A DNA stretch of 41,117 nt from an uncultured Eubacteriales bacterium (lineage in GTDB: Bacteria; Bacillota; Clostridia; Christensenellales; Aristaeellaceae), in the NCBI GenBank assembly GCA_902789365.1, contig CADANQ010000015.1:1-41117 (forward strand). Reading direction: 5' to 3'. The translations under genes were made by a program, and so were the position numbers. Below, piece after piece: positions 33,812-41,117 of this stretch; the stretch's first letter is position 1; the number at the start of each line of letters is the position of its first letter. Under the pieces are notes generated by a model. It was not told the DNA's origin. It worked only from the letters and a program-made list of their open reading frames with translations, and did no database searches.

Positions 33812-35410
33812 ATGAGACAGCTTTTGAAGAACGCCAAAGTATATGACGGGACCGGCGCCGAACCTTATCAGGCGGATATCCTGCTGGAAGAAGATCGTAT
33901 CGCCTGGATTGCCGATAACATCGATGTGCCTGCCGACAGCACCGTTGACCTGAAAGGAAAATCGATCTCGTCCGGTTTTATCGACGGACATTCCCATAAC
34001 GACTGGTTTGCCATCAAAAAAAACCCGCTTCCGTATTTCCGGCCGTTCCTGAAGCAGGGGATCACGACATTCGTCGCCGGCAACTGCGGCATTTCCGAAA
34101 TCGGTTTTGAAAAGGGCAATCCCTATACGGACAGGATGGGCGGAGGTATTTTCGGCTTTGCGGATACCACCGGCCAGTACGGCACCGCGGAGGAATTCTT
34201 CCGGGCCGTTGACAGGCATATGCCCTGCAACATGGCTGTGCTGGCCGGGCATTGCTCCGCCCGGGCGGCGGCCGGCGGCATTGAAAACAGGCCGCTGACC
34301 CCGGAAGAGGAAAAGAAGATGCTGGATATCCTGGAAGAAGCGCTCAAACAGGGGGCCGCGGGCATTTCCCTGGGGCTGATGTACCGGCCGGGCCTGTTTG
34401 CGGACGTGGAGGAACTGAAAAAGGTGGCAGCGCTGTGCGTTAAATACAATAAGCCCCTGACGGTCCATCCCCGGGCGGAATCCAGGGTTTCCATGGCGTA
34501 CCCCCAGCTGTTCGGCCGTTCCCACCTGCTCAGGGCAGTGGACGAGCTTGCGGAAATATCAAAAGGCACAAACCTTAAACTGCATTATTCCCACGCAATC
34601 TTTGTGGGCAGGAAGACCCTGAAGGACAAGGATGAGCTGCTGAAGATCTTTGAAGGACTCCGGGCGGACGGCGTGGACGTGATGTTCGATATTTACAACG
34701 AGTGCCTGGGCGTATCCGTGATCACCGTGATCCTGCCGCCCTGGTATCAGGGAATGAGTGAAAAGGAGCGCAAAAAATTATTCAACAGGATCAGGCTGTC
34801 CGTGCTTGTGAAGGCTTCCAGCATGCTGCTGGGTTTCGGTTTCAATGATATCCAGGTCGCCTACATCGGGCCCGGATATGAAAAATACGAAGGGAAGACG
34901 GTCCGCGAGATTGCCCGCGAGGAAGGCATATCCGCTCTGAAGGCATACCTGATGCTGTGCGAAAAAAGCGGTTTTGTCGGCCGCGTGAACATGGGCCCGT
35001 ACTCGACCCCGGAGATCATCAGCGCGTTTGAGCATGATCCGTATTGCCTGTACATGACCGACGCGTGGGTTGAAGACCACGGTATCCAGAACCCCGCCAT
35101 TTATGACTGTTACCCCAAATTCCTCAGGGATTCACTGCTTGGGACCGGGGACACCATGCCAAACACCATAAGGAAAATGACCGGTGCCATCGCGGACCGT
35201 TTTATGCTTCCCAAACGCGGGTATTTGAAGGAAGGGTATTACGCGGACCTGACCGTCTTTGACGAGGAAGCGCTTCGAAGCGGGATTCCGGACAGGGAAG
35301 AACCCTTCGGAATTGAAAAAGTATTTATCAACGGAAGACTTGTGTACAGCGACAGTCAGCTTGAGGAAAGGGCGCTTACCCATACCGGCCGCGCCATCCC
35401 CATCGTCTGA
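33812..35410 (+). CDS. N-acyl-D-amino-acid deacylase-like amidohydrolase
   Basis: 532 residues of the amidohydrolase superfamily, D-aminoacylase branch. GFIDGHSHND carries H60 and H62, and AGNCG carries C92, a metal-bridging Cys typical of D-aminoacylases. HCSARAAAG, a long insert, TDAWVEDHG with the catalytic Asp, and the C-terminal beta sandwich KEGYYADLTVFDEEALR follow. It would hydrolyse N-acyl-D-amino acids or similar D-residue amides in the cytosol. GGGAGG precedes the ATG. The VanX-like dipeptidase downstream fits a D-amino-acid theme. Confidence 0.88.
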   Translation: MRQLLKNAKVYDGTGAEPYQADILLEEDRIAWIADNIDVPADSTVDLKGKSISSGFIDGHSHNDWFAIKKNPLPYFRPFLKQGITTFVAGNCGISEIGFEKGNPYTDRMGGGIFGFADTTGQYGTAEEFFRAVDRHMPCNMAVLAGHCSARAAAGGIENRPLTPEEEKKMLDILEEALKQGAAGISLGLMYRPGLFADVEELKKVAALCVKYNKPLTVHPRAESRVSMAYPQLFGRSHLLRAVDELAEISKGTNLKLHYSHAIFVGRKTLKDKDELLKIFEGLRADGVDVMFDIYNECLGVSVITVILPPWYQGMSEKERKKLFNRIRLSVLVKASSMLLGFGFNDIQVAYIGPGYEKYEGKTVREIAREEGISALKAYLMLCEKSGFVGRVNMGPYSTPEIISAFEHDPYCLYMTDAWVEDHGIQNPAIYDCYPKFLRDSLLGTGDTMPNTIRKMTGAIADRFMLPKRGYLKEGYYADLTVFDEEALRSGIPDREEPFGIEKVFINGRLVYSDSQLEERALTHTGRAIPIV

Positions 35411-35443
35411 CACGCCCGAAGAGGCATGCCGCCTTTGCCGGGG

Positions 35444-35478
35444 GAGCGCGGGCTTTTCCTTTCCGATCGCCCGCGCTC
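35444..35478 (+). repeat. 10-bp inverted repeat before the VanX-like gene
   Basis: GAGCGCGGGC (35444-35453) and GCCCGCGCTC (35469-35478) pair perfectly around a 15-base T/C-rich loop. It ends 22 bases before the ATG, so it may modulate the downstream gene. There is no U-tract. Confidence 0.45.
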
Positions 35479-35500
35479 GCCTGCGGAAGGGAAACGAACG

Positions 35501-36130
35501 ATGCAAACGGAAGAAACAGCCGGGTTTGTATCCGTGGGCGAAGCGGTTCCGGATGCGATCCTGGAAATCAGGTATTATTCCACCTTCAATTTTATCGGCA
35601 GCCGGGTTGACGGCTACGAACAGCCTGTCGCGCTGCTCACGGGGGAAGCGGCGGCGCGGCTGAAGGAAGTCAGCGACGAATTGCTCCCCCGGGGATACCG
35701 CCTGAAGATCTTCGACGCGTATCGCCCGTGCAAAGCGGTGGATCATTTCGTGCGCTGGGCGGAAGACCCCGCGGATATTCGTATGAAACCGTTTTTTTAC
35801 CCGGATCTTGATAAAAGCGTCCTGATTTCCGGCGGGTATATCGCGGGCCGTTCCTCTCACAGCCGCGGCAGCGCCGTGGATCTGACGCTTTTTGATATGC
35901 GAGCGCACAGAGAAGCGGACATGGGCGGTCCCTTTGACTTTTTCGGGGAACGAAGCCATATTGACTTTATGGGCGTCACAAAAGAACAATTATCCAATCG
36001 CCTGCTGCTGCGGGACGCCATGGTCCGTCACGGCTTTCTGCCGCTGATGGAGGAATGGTGGCATTTTACATTGGAAAAGGAGCCGTACCCGGACACATAC
36101 TTTACGTTCCCGGTCCTCTCCGTCCGCTGA
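35501..36130 (+). CDS. D-alanyl-D-alanine dipeptidase, VanX/DdpX family (M15)
   Basis: 209 residues with the whole VanX active site: YR75P, S-S-H120-SRGSAVD127 (zinc ligands His and Asp) and E185-W-W-H188 (base and third ligand). The family splits D-Ala-D-Ala, for peptidoglycan recycling in most bacteria and glycopeptide resistance only together with VanH and VanA, which are not here. No signal peptide. The start ATG 35501 follows GGAAGG. An in-frame ATG at 35426 would add residues with no ribosome site. Confidence 0.9.
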   Translation: MQTEETAGFVSVGEAVPDAILEIRYYSTFNFIGSRVDGYEQPVALLTGEAAARLKEVSDELLPRGYRLKIFDAYRPCKAVDHFVRWAEDPADIRMKPFFYPDLDKSVLISGGYIAGRSSHSRGSAVDLTLFDMRAHREADMGGPFDFFGERSHIDFMGVTKEQLSNRLLLRDAMVRHGFLPLMEEWWHFTLEKEPYPDTYFTFPVLSVR

Positions 36131-36215
36131 AAATCATGGGGGCCGCGTTTTTTCCGCCAACCCCCGCGCGCCCGCCCGCCGATCGTGTGACAAAACCGGA
36201 TTGATTTCGCCTTTT

Positions 36216-37016
36216 TCAGGGATCGGCATTGCAGAAATCCAGGACCCGGTCGTAAAAATCCTTTGCTTCCTCAAAGGCGCCATGCCCGAGTCCGTCGTAC
36301 ACATACAGCCGGCTGCCCGCAATCCCCCTGTTCAGTTCACAGCCGGCTTCGTTTCCGACAGTCTTATCATCGCCGCCGGCGATAATGAGGGTTGGGCAGA
36401 CTATCTTCTGCAGACTTTCGCGTCCGTCGAAATTCAGGATGGCGCGGGCGTTTTTCATAAACCTGTCATAGCAGGACGGTTTTGTGAACCGGGCCGCAAT
36501 GGACAGGTATTTCCTGTTTTTTTGCAGGTATTTTTCCGAATACATTTTTTCGGCGGTATCTGCCATCAGCGCCGCGTGGTCCCCTTTTTTCGCCATGTCC
36601 ATCCAGCCCCTGACCGCACTCTTTACCGTGTCGTTGGCGTATGGCGCGGTGACGGCGAGGACCAGCTTTGCCGCCGCTTCCGGGTGCCTGGACGCGACGC
36701 ATTGGGCAATCATCCCTCCCTGTGAAACACCCATCAGGCACGCGCGGCCGATTCCCAGGCTCCGCATGGCCAGGACCTGGTCGTCCGCCATATCCTCCAT
36801 GGCGTAGCCTTCCGGCATTTCGTTTTTCCTGCTGAACATGTAAACGGTATAATCCCGGAAAAACTTTCTGTAGGGCAGGGACAGGAAGATGGCTTTTCCC
36901 TTCACGGTCGCCAGACCGTCCGACAGCCCCGGAAGGACGACCAGCTTCCCCTGACCGTTTCCGAAGGATACATAATACATATTCGTATTGCCGACAGACA
37001 CACAGCCGTTTTTCAT
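36216..37016 (-). CDS. Alpha/beta hydrolase
   Basis: 266 residues with the nucleophile elbow GVS98QGG, a late AGGDDKTVG (acid) and GLGHGAFEE (His), the normal catalytic-triad order. A helical lid lies between residues 125 and 185. Such proteins are esterases, C-C hydrolases or related enzymes; the substrate is unknown. CGGAG precedes the ATG. It converges with the VanX-like gene. Confidence 0.88.
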   Translation of the reverse strand: MKNGCVSVGNTNMYYVSFGNGQGKLVVLPGLSDGLATVKGKAIFLSLPYRKFFRDYTVYMFSRKNEMPEGYAMEDMADDQVLAMRSLGIGRACLMGVSQGGMIAQCVASRHPEAAAKLVLAVTAPYANDTVKSAVRGWMDMAKKGDHAALMADTAEKMYSEKYLQKNRKYLSIAARFTKPSCYDRFMKNARAILNFDGRESLQKIVCPTLIIAGGDDKTVGNEAGCELNRGIAGSRLYVYDGLGHGAFEEAKDFYDRVLDFCNADP

Positions 37017-37180
37017 GGTTATTCTCCGTTCGGGTCCGGCGAACCCGGTCCCGCATCATGGATTTCCGCCCGGAATCAAACTCCGGTCGCCTGGAACAGA
37101 CTACGGTCTCTTCGTGTATTATATCGAATGGGCAATCGTGAGTCAAGGGAGTCCCCGGCAGCCGCGGAACGATATTCCTC

Positions 37181-37217
37181 AAAAAGGCTGCCGAAAAACA
37201 AGCGTTTTTCGGCAGCC
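37181..37217 (-). terminator. Rho-independent terminator (leftward)
   Basis: A perfect 14-bp stem, GGCTGCCGAAAAAC (37186-37199) with its complement (37204-37217), loop of four, followed on the minus strand by five T residues. It lies 36 bases after the stop of the fragment at 37253, indicating a real gene once ended here. Confidence 0.85.
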
Positions 37218-37252
37218 AGTCTTTGCTGTTTCGCGGATTTGCCCTGCGTATA

Positions 37253-37444
37253 TCACCTTGAACGACTGACATAAACCAGCGCATCCACCGAGACGGGCGT
37301 GATTCCGTTGGTCTCATAATAGTTTACAAGATCGGCACTGATATACATGTCCGGTATTTTCCCCGTGCGTCCGTTTGTCCTCTGTTTTATGAAATTACGA
37401 CTGTATACCGGCATATAAACCGCTGAAATTGGGTTTGCCGATGT
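37253..37444 (-). pseudogene. C-terminal fragment of a decayed protein gene
   Basis: A short leftward frame whose coding-like end reads IPDMYISADLVNYYETNGI and DALVYVS before TGA at 37253. Before the ATG at 37414 the frame still looks protein-like but hits a TAA near 37445. It has no ribosome site and is followed by a strong terminator. It may be the 3' end of a lost gene, possibly a peptidase-like protein, though I cannot name the family. Positions 37445-37552 show no gene. Confidence 0.4.
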
Positions 37445-37552
37445 TATGATTCAGCCTGCCTGTACAGTCTGTAAACGGAATGACCGGGCAGAAGGCATTA
37501 TAGCATACCGTTCCGTTTTATTCCAGCGGACCGGGCCGTTTTTCGGGAATAT

Positions 37553-37582
37553 TTGACCCGGATTATAAAAGGATGATATAAT
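37553..37582 (+). promoter_or_regulatory. Promoter of the DUF2974 gene
   Basis: TTGACC (37553-37558), 18 bases, TATAAT (37577-37582). The transcription start would fall near 37589, supporting translation from ATG 37630 rather than 37588. Confidence 0.75.
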
Positions 37583-37629
37583 CGTCCGTGCTTATGGCGA
37601 ATCATTCCGTAGCGCAGAGGTGCCCATTC

Positions 37630-39324
37630 ATGGCGGAACAGAAAGAAAAGTACCCGAAAAAAGTAAACGCCGGCACGATCATCGATTATGTGGCGTGGCG
37701 CGGCGACCTGACCTTTGAGCATTCTCCCTGGGGGGAAATCGACAGCGTAATCGCCGCGATGATCGCATACGCGAACCTGGGGGAGAACGAACTGTCGTTT
37801 GGGAGCGGCAGGACAGTCAGACTGGGAGATATTGCCGATTCGGACTTGCTTGAACGTTACCCTCAGGAGGGCATCGGCGACGGCGCGAAAACCCGCGGCC
37901 GGTTTCTTGAGGCCCTGGCGCGGAGCAGGCGTTTTCAGGACATCATCGTACTTGATCAGGTCAACGACGTGGACGCCGGCCGCAATATCCAGTTTTCCGC
38001 GATGACGCTGGATGTGCCCGGCGTCGGTACCGTGGTCGCCTTCCGCGGCACCAACCCATCGCTGGTGGGCTGGAAGGAAGACTTCATGATGAGTTATACA
38101 ACGCCCGTTCCTGCGCAGACAGCCTCGCTCGCGTACCTGAAAAAGGCCGCGGAGAACACAGCGGGTCCCCTGTATCTGACCGGGCACAGCAAGGGCGGCA
38201 ACCTTGCCCTGTATTCCGCCGCGCACGCGGACCGCGACGTTCAAGCCCGCCTGATCAGGATCTATTCCTTTGACGGCCCGGGGCTGGATGATGAAACCAT
38301 CGTTTCCGAAGGTTACAGGCGGATCGAACCACTGATCCAGTCGGATGTTCCCTCCGGTTCCATTGTGGGCATGCTGATGAATTATCATCCCAGGTACCGG
38401 GTGGTGCAGTCCGCCAGTTTTTCCATCCTGCAGCATGATCCGTTCAACTGGAAGCTGGTCGGCAGACGTTTTCTGGAAGCGGAAAGCGTGTCCAACAGCT
38501 CGCAGATCCTGGACCAGGCCGTCCATGAATGGCTCAAATCCTGCACTGTCGAACAAAGGGAGATTTTTGTGACCGTTATCTTCTCCCTGCTGAGCAAAAA
38601 AAAGAGCGCGAAAGGCCAGGCGGAAGCCGACGGTCTGATGAAAAAGGTGGATGAAGAGTCCGGGAAAATGATACGAACCCTGATCAACCGGCTGATCGGC
38701 CTCTACGCCGGGATATCCTGGGACAAGAATGTCCTGAAGCCTCTGATGCAGGCCTCGGATGATCTCCGCCTGAGGCTGAAAGGCTTGCAGGGAGATCCGG
38801 TCAAATCGAGCGTTATCCGGATCGACAATCACGGAAACGGCTTCCGGGAGGCCGCGGATGAAACCATGAGAATGGCGGACGAAGGCGGACTGAGCCGTGA
38901 GGAACGCCTGCGCCTTGCGGTAATTGCCGAAGAAATCATGAGCATGGTGAACACCGTAAGCGGGGAAATGGAAGCGCAATTCTGGATCGAGCGTGCCGGC
39001 AGACACTATCAGCTGCATGTATCGACCAGACCGCTCCCGGACAAAAAACAGCGCAGACGGATAAAGCAGGAGATCGCATCGAAAATAGGGGACAGACCCG
39101 CCGGATTCCTGGCAAGGCTCCGCGGCGCCTTCGAACATGCGATGGTATCCGACACTGACCGGGTATGCTTCTCGCTTTCCGCCGGGGGAGGAAGGGACGC
39201 GCCCGGACAGTGGGACGGCTGTGAGCGGTCTGTTTTGTTCCGACTGGCGGACGACACGCGGATCACGACCATCGGCGGCGAAGTCCGAATGACGGTAAGC
39301 AAAGAATTTGCGGAACAGCTGTGA
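37630..39324 (+). CDS. DUF2974 lipase-like protein with C-terminal ATPase-like extension
   Basis: 564 residues from ATG 37630 (AGAGGTG upstream). Residues 10-350 match DUF2974 (Mbeg1-like alpha/beta hydrolase): IDYVAWRGDLTFEHSPW, FRGTNPSLVGWKEDF and the nucleophile elbow TGHSKGG at about 184-190. The last 170 residues are unlike the family; RLRLAVIAEEIMSMVN and the following strands resemble an RsbT/RsbW-type GHKL ATPase, but the Asn expected in its N-box is Met (439), so it may not bind ATP. No signal peptide or membrane segment. It could be a lipid hydrolase with a regulatory domain. Confidence 0.8.
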   Translation: MAEQKEKYPKKVNAGTIIDYVAWRGDLTFEHSPWGEIDSVIAAMIAYANLGENELSFGSGRTVRLGDIADSDLLERYPQEGIGDGAKTRGRFLEALARSRRFQDIIVLDQVNDVDAGRNIQFSAMTLDVPGVGTVVAFRGTNPSLVGWKEDFMMSYTTPVPAQTASLAYLKKAAENTAGPLYLTGHSKGGNLALYSAAHADRDVQARLIRIYSFDGPGLDDETIVSEGYRRIEPLIQSDVPSGSIVGMLMNYHPRYRVVQSASFSILQHDPFNWKLVGRRFLEAESVSNSSQILDQAVHEWLKSCTVEQREIFVTVIFSLLSKKKSAKGQAEADGLMKKVDEESGKMIRTLINRLIGLYAGISWDKNVLKPLMQASDDLRLRLKGLQGDPVKSSVIRIDNHGNGFREAADETMRMADEGGLSREERLRLAVIAEEIMSMVNTVSGEMEAQFWIERAGRHYQLHVSTRPLPDKKQRRRIKQEIASKIGDRPAGFLARLRGAFEHAMVSDTDRVCFSLSAGGGRDAPGQWDGCERSVLFRLADDTRITTIGGEVRMTVSKEFAEQL

Positions 39325-39402
39325 TATTTGGAAAACCCGTGTCCGCCGGGAATCGTTCCTCTGTCCTCACTGAGGGACGGAAACTGTTTGCGAGGTGTGT
39401 GA

Positions 39403-39741
39403 ATGATGGCAAGGCAAAGCGTGTTTGAAATGCCTTTTGAAAAGGTATACCGGTGTCTTGTTCAAAAAGCGGAAAGAAAAGGACGGACCCAATCGGAAGC
39501 GGATCAGGTCATCAAATGGCTGACCGGTTACAGGGACATGGAGAGCCTGAAAGGACTGACCTACGGCGAGTTCCTGTCGTCGGCGCCGGAATGGAATCCG
39601 AGGTCGGATCTGATCACGGGACGCGTCTGCGGAATCAGGGTAGAGGAGATATCCGATCCGCTGACGAAGAAAATGCGGCAATTGGACAAGCTGATCGACG
39701 AACTGGCAAAAGGAAAACCATTGGAAGCGGTGATGAGATAA
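39403..39741 (+). CDS. DUF2200 family protein
   Basis: 112 residues with the full DUF2200 pattern: FEMPFEKVYRCLVQKAERKG at the start, VIKWLTGY in the middle, LITGRVCGIRVEEISDPL, and MRQLDKLIDELAKGKPLE at the end. Function unknown; short cytosolic protein. GAGG precedes ATG 39403; a second ATG follows immediately. Transcription is probably independent of the DUF2974 gene, 78 bases away. Confidence 0.92.
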   Translation: MMARQSVFEMPFEKVYRCLVQKAERKGRTQSEADQVIKWLTGYRDMESLKGLTYGEFLSSAPEWNPRSDLITGRVCGIRVEEISDPLTKKMRQLDKLIDELAKGKPLEAVMR

Positions 39742-39826
39742 TCGCGAAATATAAAGGCGGAGAGACCGCATAAATGATTCGCCCACGGAACAGATTACCC
39801 CCTGAAGAATATATGACGCTCGGACA

Positions 39827-40044
39827 ACGGCGGAATGGACCGAATTCCCGACGGAGGAAGCGGAAACCTGCGTCAGGAATGCCCGTGCGCCGGAGACGGC
39901 GATAAAAGCGGTCGGAGCCGCGGGGTTATAATGGATCGGTTGGCATTCAATTCGGCTTATTTCCTGATTCGTGTATTCAGGGAATTGGAAGGCTGTACGC
40001 CCGCAGCATTCAGGGAGAAGCAGCGGCGGAAACACATTAATCAC
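39827..40044 (+). pseudogene. Decayed fragment of an AraC-family regulator
   Basis: From 39931 the frame reads DRLAFNSAYFLIRVFRELEG and CTPAAFREKQRR, the second helix-turn-helix of AraC-type regulators. The region before it (39827-39931) is protein-like only in another frame and ends in TAA, so the gene is frame-broken and lacks its sensor and first helix. It runs into non-coding T-rich DNA. The rest of 39742-39826 holds no recognisable gene. Confidence 0.55.
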
Positions 40045-40073
40045 CCGACTTGGTTTTTTTTCTTTTTTTATGC

Positions 40074-40101
40074 TTGTGTTCTGCGAAAAATGGAATATAA
40101 T
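40074..40101 (+). promoter_or_regulatory. Promoter upstream of a structured non-coding stretch
   Basis: TTGTGT (40074-40079), 16 bases, TATAAT (40096-40101). The 14 bases ATGGAATATAATAT (40090-40103) are identical to the -10 region of the infC promoter. Confidence 0.55.
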
Positions 40102-40107
40102 ATGGTT

Positions 40108-40376
40108 TAGGACAACTAACTTGTTTTCCCCTGATGCACAGCCGCAGTGATATGAGATGCCTTCGGAAAAGGTTATTGTCCGTACAGGATACCGCAAAGC
40201 GATGGGGCATATCCGCGCGCCGGGTGAATCGGTGCGCGTTGAGCGGAAGGCCGCAGGACCCGGAGCGGCCGGTCGATTCCGGAAGACGTAGTCAGCCGGA
40301 CCTGAGATGAAAGAAAGACCTGAGAGAAGCGGCGGGAAGGACTGAACAGATAAGCACTTGAGGTGCATTATTTTTT
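40108..40376 (+). ncRNA. Candidate structured RNA, unidentified
   Basis: No protein frame fits this purine-rich stretch, which begins just after a promoter. It holds several stable helices: CGCGCGCCG with CGGTGCGCG (9 bp, one wobble, about 40214-40238), GGCCGC with GCGGCC, and TCCGG with CCGGA. A repeated ACCTGAGA (two copies 20 bases apart) follows, and it ends with GCAC/GTGC followed by ATTATTTTTT. A few bases (GTCAG..GGACCTG) recall the end of cobalamin riboswitches, but the B12 core is not intact, so I leave it unnamed. It could be a small RNA or the leader of the fragment downstream. Confidence 0.35.
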
Positions 40377-40399
40377 GCAGAATGGTTAGTCATATCTAA

Positions 40400-40612
40400 C
40401 AATCGAGGCGGAACGAATGTCGGTCAAATATTCACAAAGAACATACGGACAGGGCGAACCTCTTCCTGATCGGCGGCGGCATGATCAGCGTGCCGAGACC
40501 GGCGTCCGTAAAAAAGGCTCTGCGTTTTGCAAAGGAAACGGCACCTGTGGATGTTTATCGGGCTGCCGACCACGATGAAAAAGGCAAAGGAGAAATAAAC
40601 CATGCAGTTTGA
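40400..40612 (+). pseudogene. Short coding-like frame ahead of the hydrolase (probable gene remnant)
   Basis: The open frame after a TAA at 40397 encodes ANLFLIGGGMISVPRPASVK and then KALRFAKETAPVDVYRAADH, which looks protein-coding. It overlaps the start of the next gene by 11 bases. ATG 40481 is the first start but cuts into the coding-like part, so the 5' end was probably lost. I do not recognise it. Confidence 0.35.
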
Positions 40613-41117
40613 TGAGATGGGCAATCTGACCGGCAAAACACTGATGCTCCTCCCGGGAACAGCCTGCGATTATCAGACGAACTTCGCCGCGGTGCTGGAC
40701 AGGCTTGGGGAAAAGTTTCATCTGATCTGCGTCAACTACGACGGCTTTGACGGAAGCGACGCAGTCTTCCCGGATATGATTACCGTAACGGAGAAAATCG
40801 AGCGCTTTATTCAGGAACGCTTCGGCGGGAAGCTGGACGGGGCGCTCGGCTCCTCCCTGGGCTGCACCTTTGTGGGGCAGCTGATCATGCGGCGGAGGGT
40901 GCATATCGATCACGGCATCTTCGGCAGCCCCGACCTCGACCAGAGCGGAAAGCTCAGCGCGTGGCTGCAGTCGAAGCTTGTGGTGCCGCTGCTGACCGGT
41001 TTCACCGGCAGCGAAAATAAGCAGGCAAAGACCCGGGAAAAGCTCAAGTCATTCTTTGAGATGAGCGATGAAACGGCTGACAGGTTCATGGGCTGCTTCT
41101 CAAAATTCAGGCCCGAA
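40602..41117 (+). CDS. Alpha/beta hydrolase, partial (runs off the window)
   Basis: 172 residues are visible from ATG 40602, with AAAGGAG 7-13 bases upstream. KTLMLLPGTACDYQTNFAAV carries the oxyanion strand, and GALGSSLGCTF is the nucleophile elbow (G-S-S-L-G). The acid and His lie beyond the window. Likely a small esterase-like hydrolase; substrate unknown. The reading frame is open to the last base. Confidence 0.8.
   Translation, partial: MQFDEMGNLTGKTLMLLPGTACDYQTNFAAVLDRLGEKFHLICVNYDGFDGSDAVFPDMITVTEKIERFIQERFGGKLDGALGSSLGCTFVGQLIMRRRVHIDHGIFGSPDLDQSGKLSAWLQSKLVVPLLTGFTGSENKQAKTREKLKSFFEMSDETADRFMGCFSKFRPE

Noticed and set aside
37498-39138. 546-residue open frame antisense to the DUF2974 gene
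   Set aside because: It is a high-GC shadow frame; the plus-strand gene has a promoter, ribosome site and conserved motifs.
40270-40300. Group I intron P7 (GAAGACGTAGTC)
   Set aside because: The matching upstream P7 strand and splice structure are absent.
40108-40376. Cobalamin riboswitch
   Set aside because: Only short stretches (GGTGAAT and GTCAG..GGACCTG) match; the conserved B12 core and following CTGT element are not intact, and no cobalamin gene follows.
1-41117. CRISPR arrays, rRNA genes, transposases
   Set aside because: No regularly spaced repeats, rRNA sequence or transposase motifs were seen on either strand.

Overview
The window is a chromosomal segment of a moderately GC-rich Gram-positive bacterium, most likely an uncultured gut or rumen member of the Clostridia. 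This is inferred from AGGAGG-type ribosome binding sites, bacterial sigma-70 promoters, a class A RNase P RNA, a YtrA-like GntR/ABC operon, a desulfoferrodoxin domain and clostridial-type gene families. It contains the replication origin region: a parB-parA-orf operon faces dnaA across about 500 bases of DnaA-box-bearing, gene-free DNA.

Layout. (1) 1-6650 is accessory DNA. Two small genes (a DUF3990 ADP-ribosyltransferase-like protein and an ABM-fold monooxygenase) are followed by a giant, 5'-truncated phage or conjugative-element 'polyvalent' protein gene. That gene has two zincin domains, two ART domains, a MuF-C-like domain and a cysteine-motif domain, separated by recurring (R/Q)YS(L/I)-type linkers. 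It ends at the 3' end of a tRNA-Arg(CCG) gene, a classic integration position. (2) 6750-16000 is core genome: tRNA-Arg, rnpB, a PrsA/SurA-like foldase, a secreted ComEC-type metallo-beta-lactamase protein, tadA, infC-rpmI-rplT (infC apparently starting at ATC behind an attenuator-like hairpin), parB, parA, an unknown gene, oriC and dnaA. dnaN does not follow dnaA. (3) 16066-25655 holds msrA, an SDR, recQ, an ABC exporter, and a leftward nitroreductase / Fe-alcohol dehydrogenase / GH78 rhamnosidase group. (4) 25859-27798 is a GntR-ABC ATPase-ABC permease operon with a striking operator and a one-base frameshift in an A9 tract. (5) 27888-33540 holds an M48 membrane protease, an unknown HExxH protein, two GNATs, a CAT-like acetyltransferase, an XRE regulator fused to a complete desulfoferrodoxin, and a methyltransferase. 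(6) 33812-37016 holds a D-aminoacylase-like amidohydrolase, a VanX-like dipeptidase and an alpha/beta hydrolase. (7) 37181-41117 mixes intact genes (a DUF2974 lipase-like fusion, DUF2200, a partial hydrolase) with decayed fragments and a promoter-driven structured stretch that may be an uncharacterised RNA.

Functional themes are origin function and segregation, translation (IF-3, L35, L20, TadA, tRNA-Arg, RNase P), secreted or membrane proteolysis and folding, small-molecule acyl/methyl transfer and detoxification, and scavenging of plant rhamnosides and D-amino-acid peptides. The best candidates for something undescribed are the modular polyvalent protein, the HTH-desulfoferrodoxin fusion, the lipase/ATPase-like fusion, the homopolymer frameshift in the ABC ATPase, and the RNA candidate near 40.1-40.4 kb.
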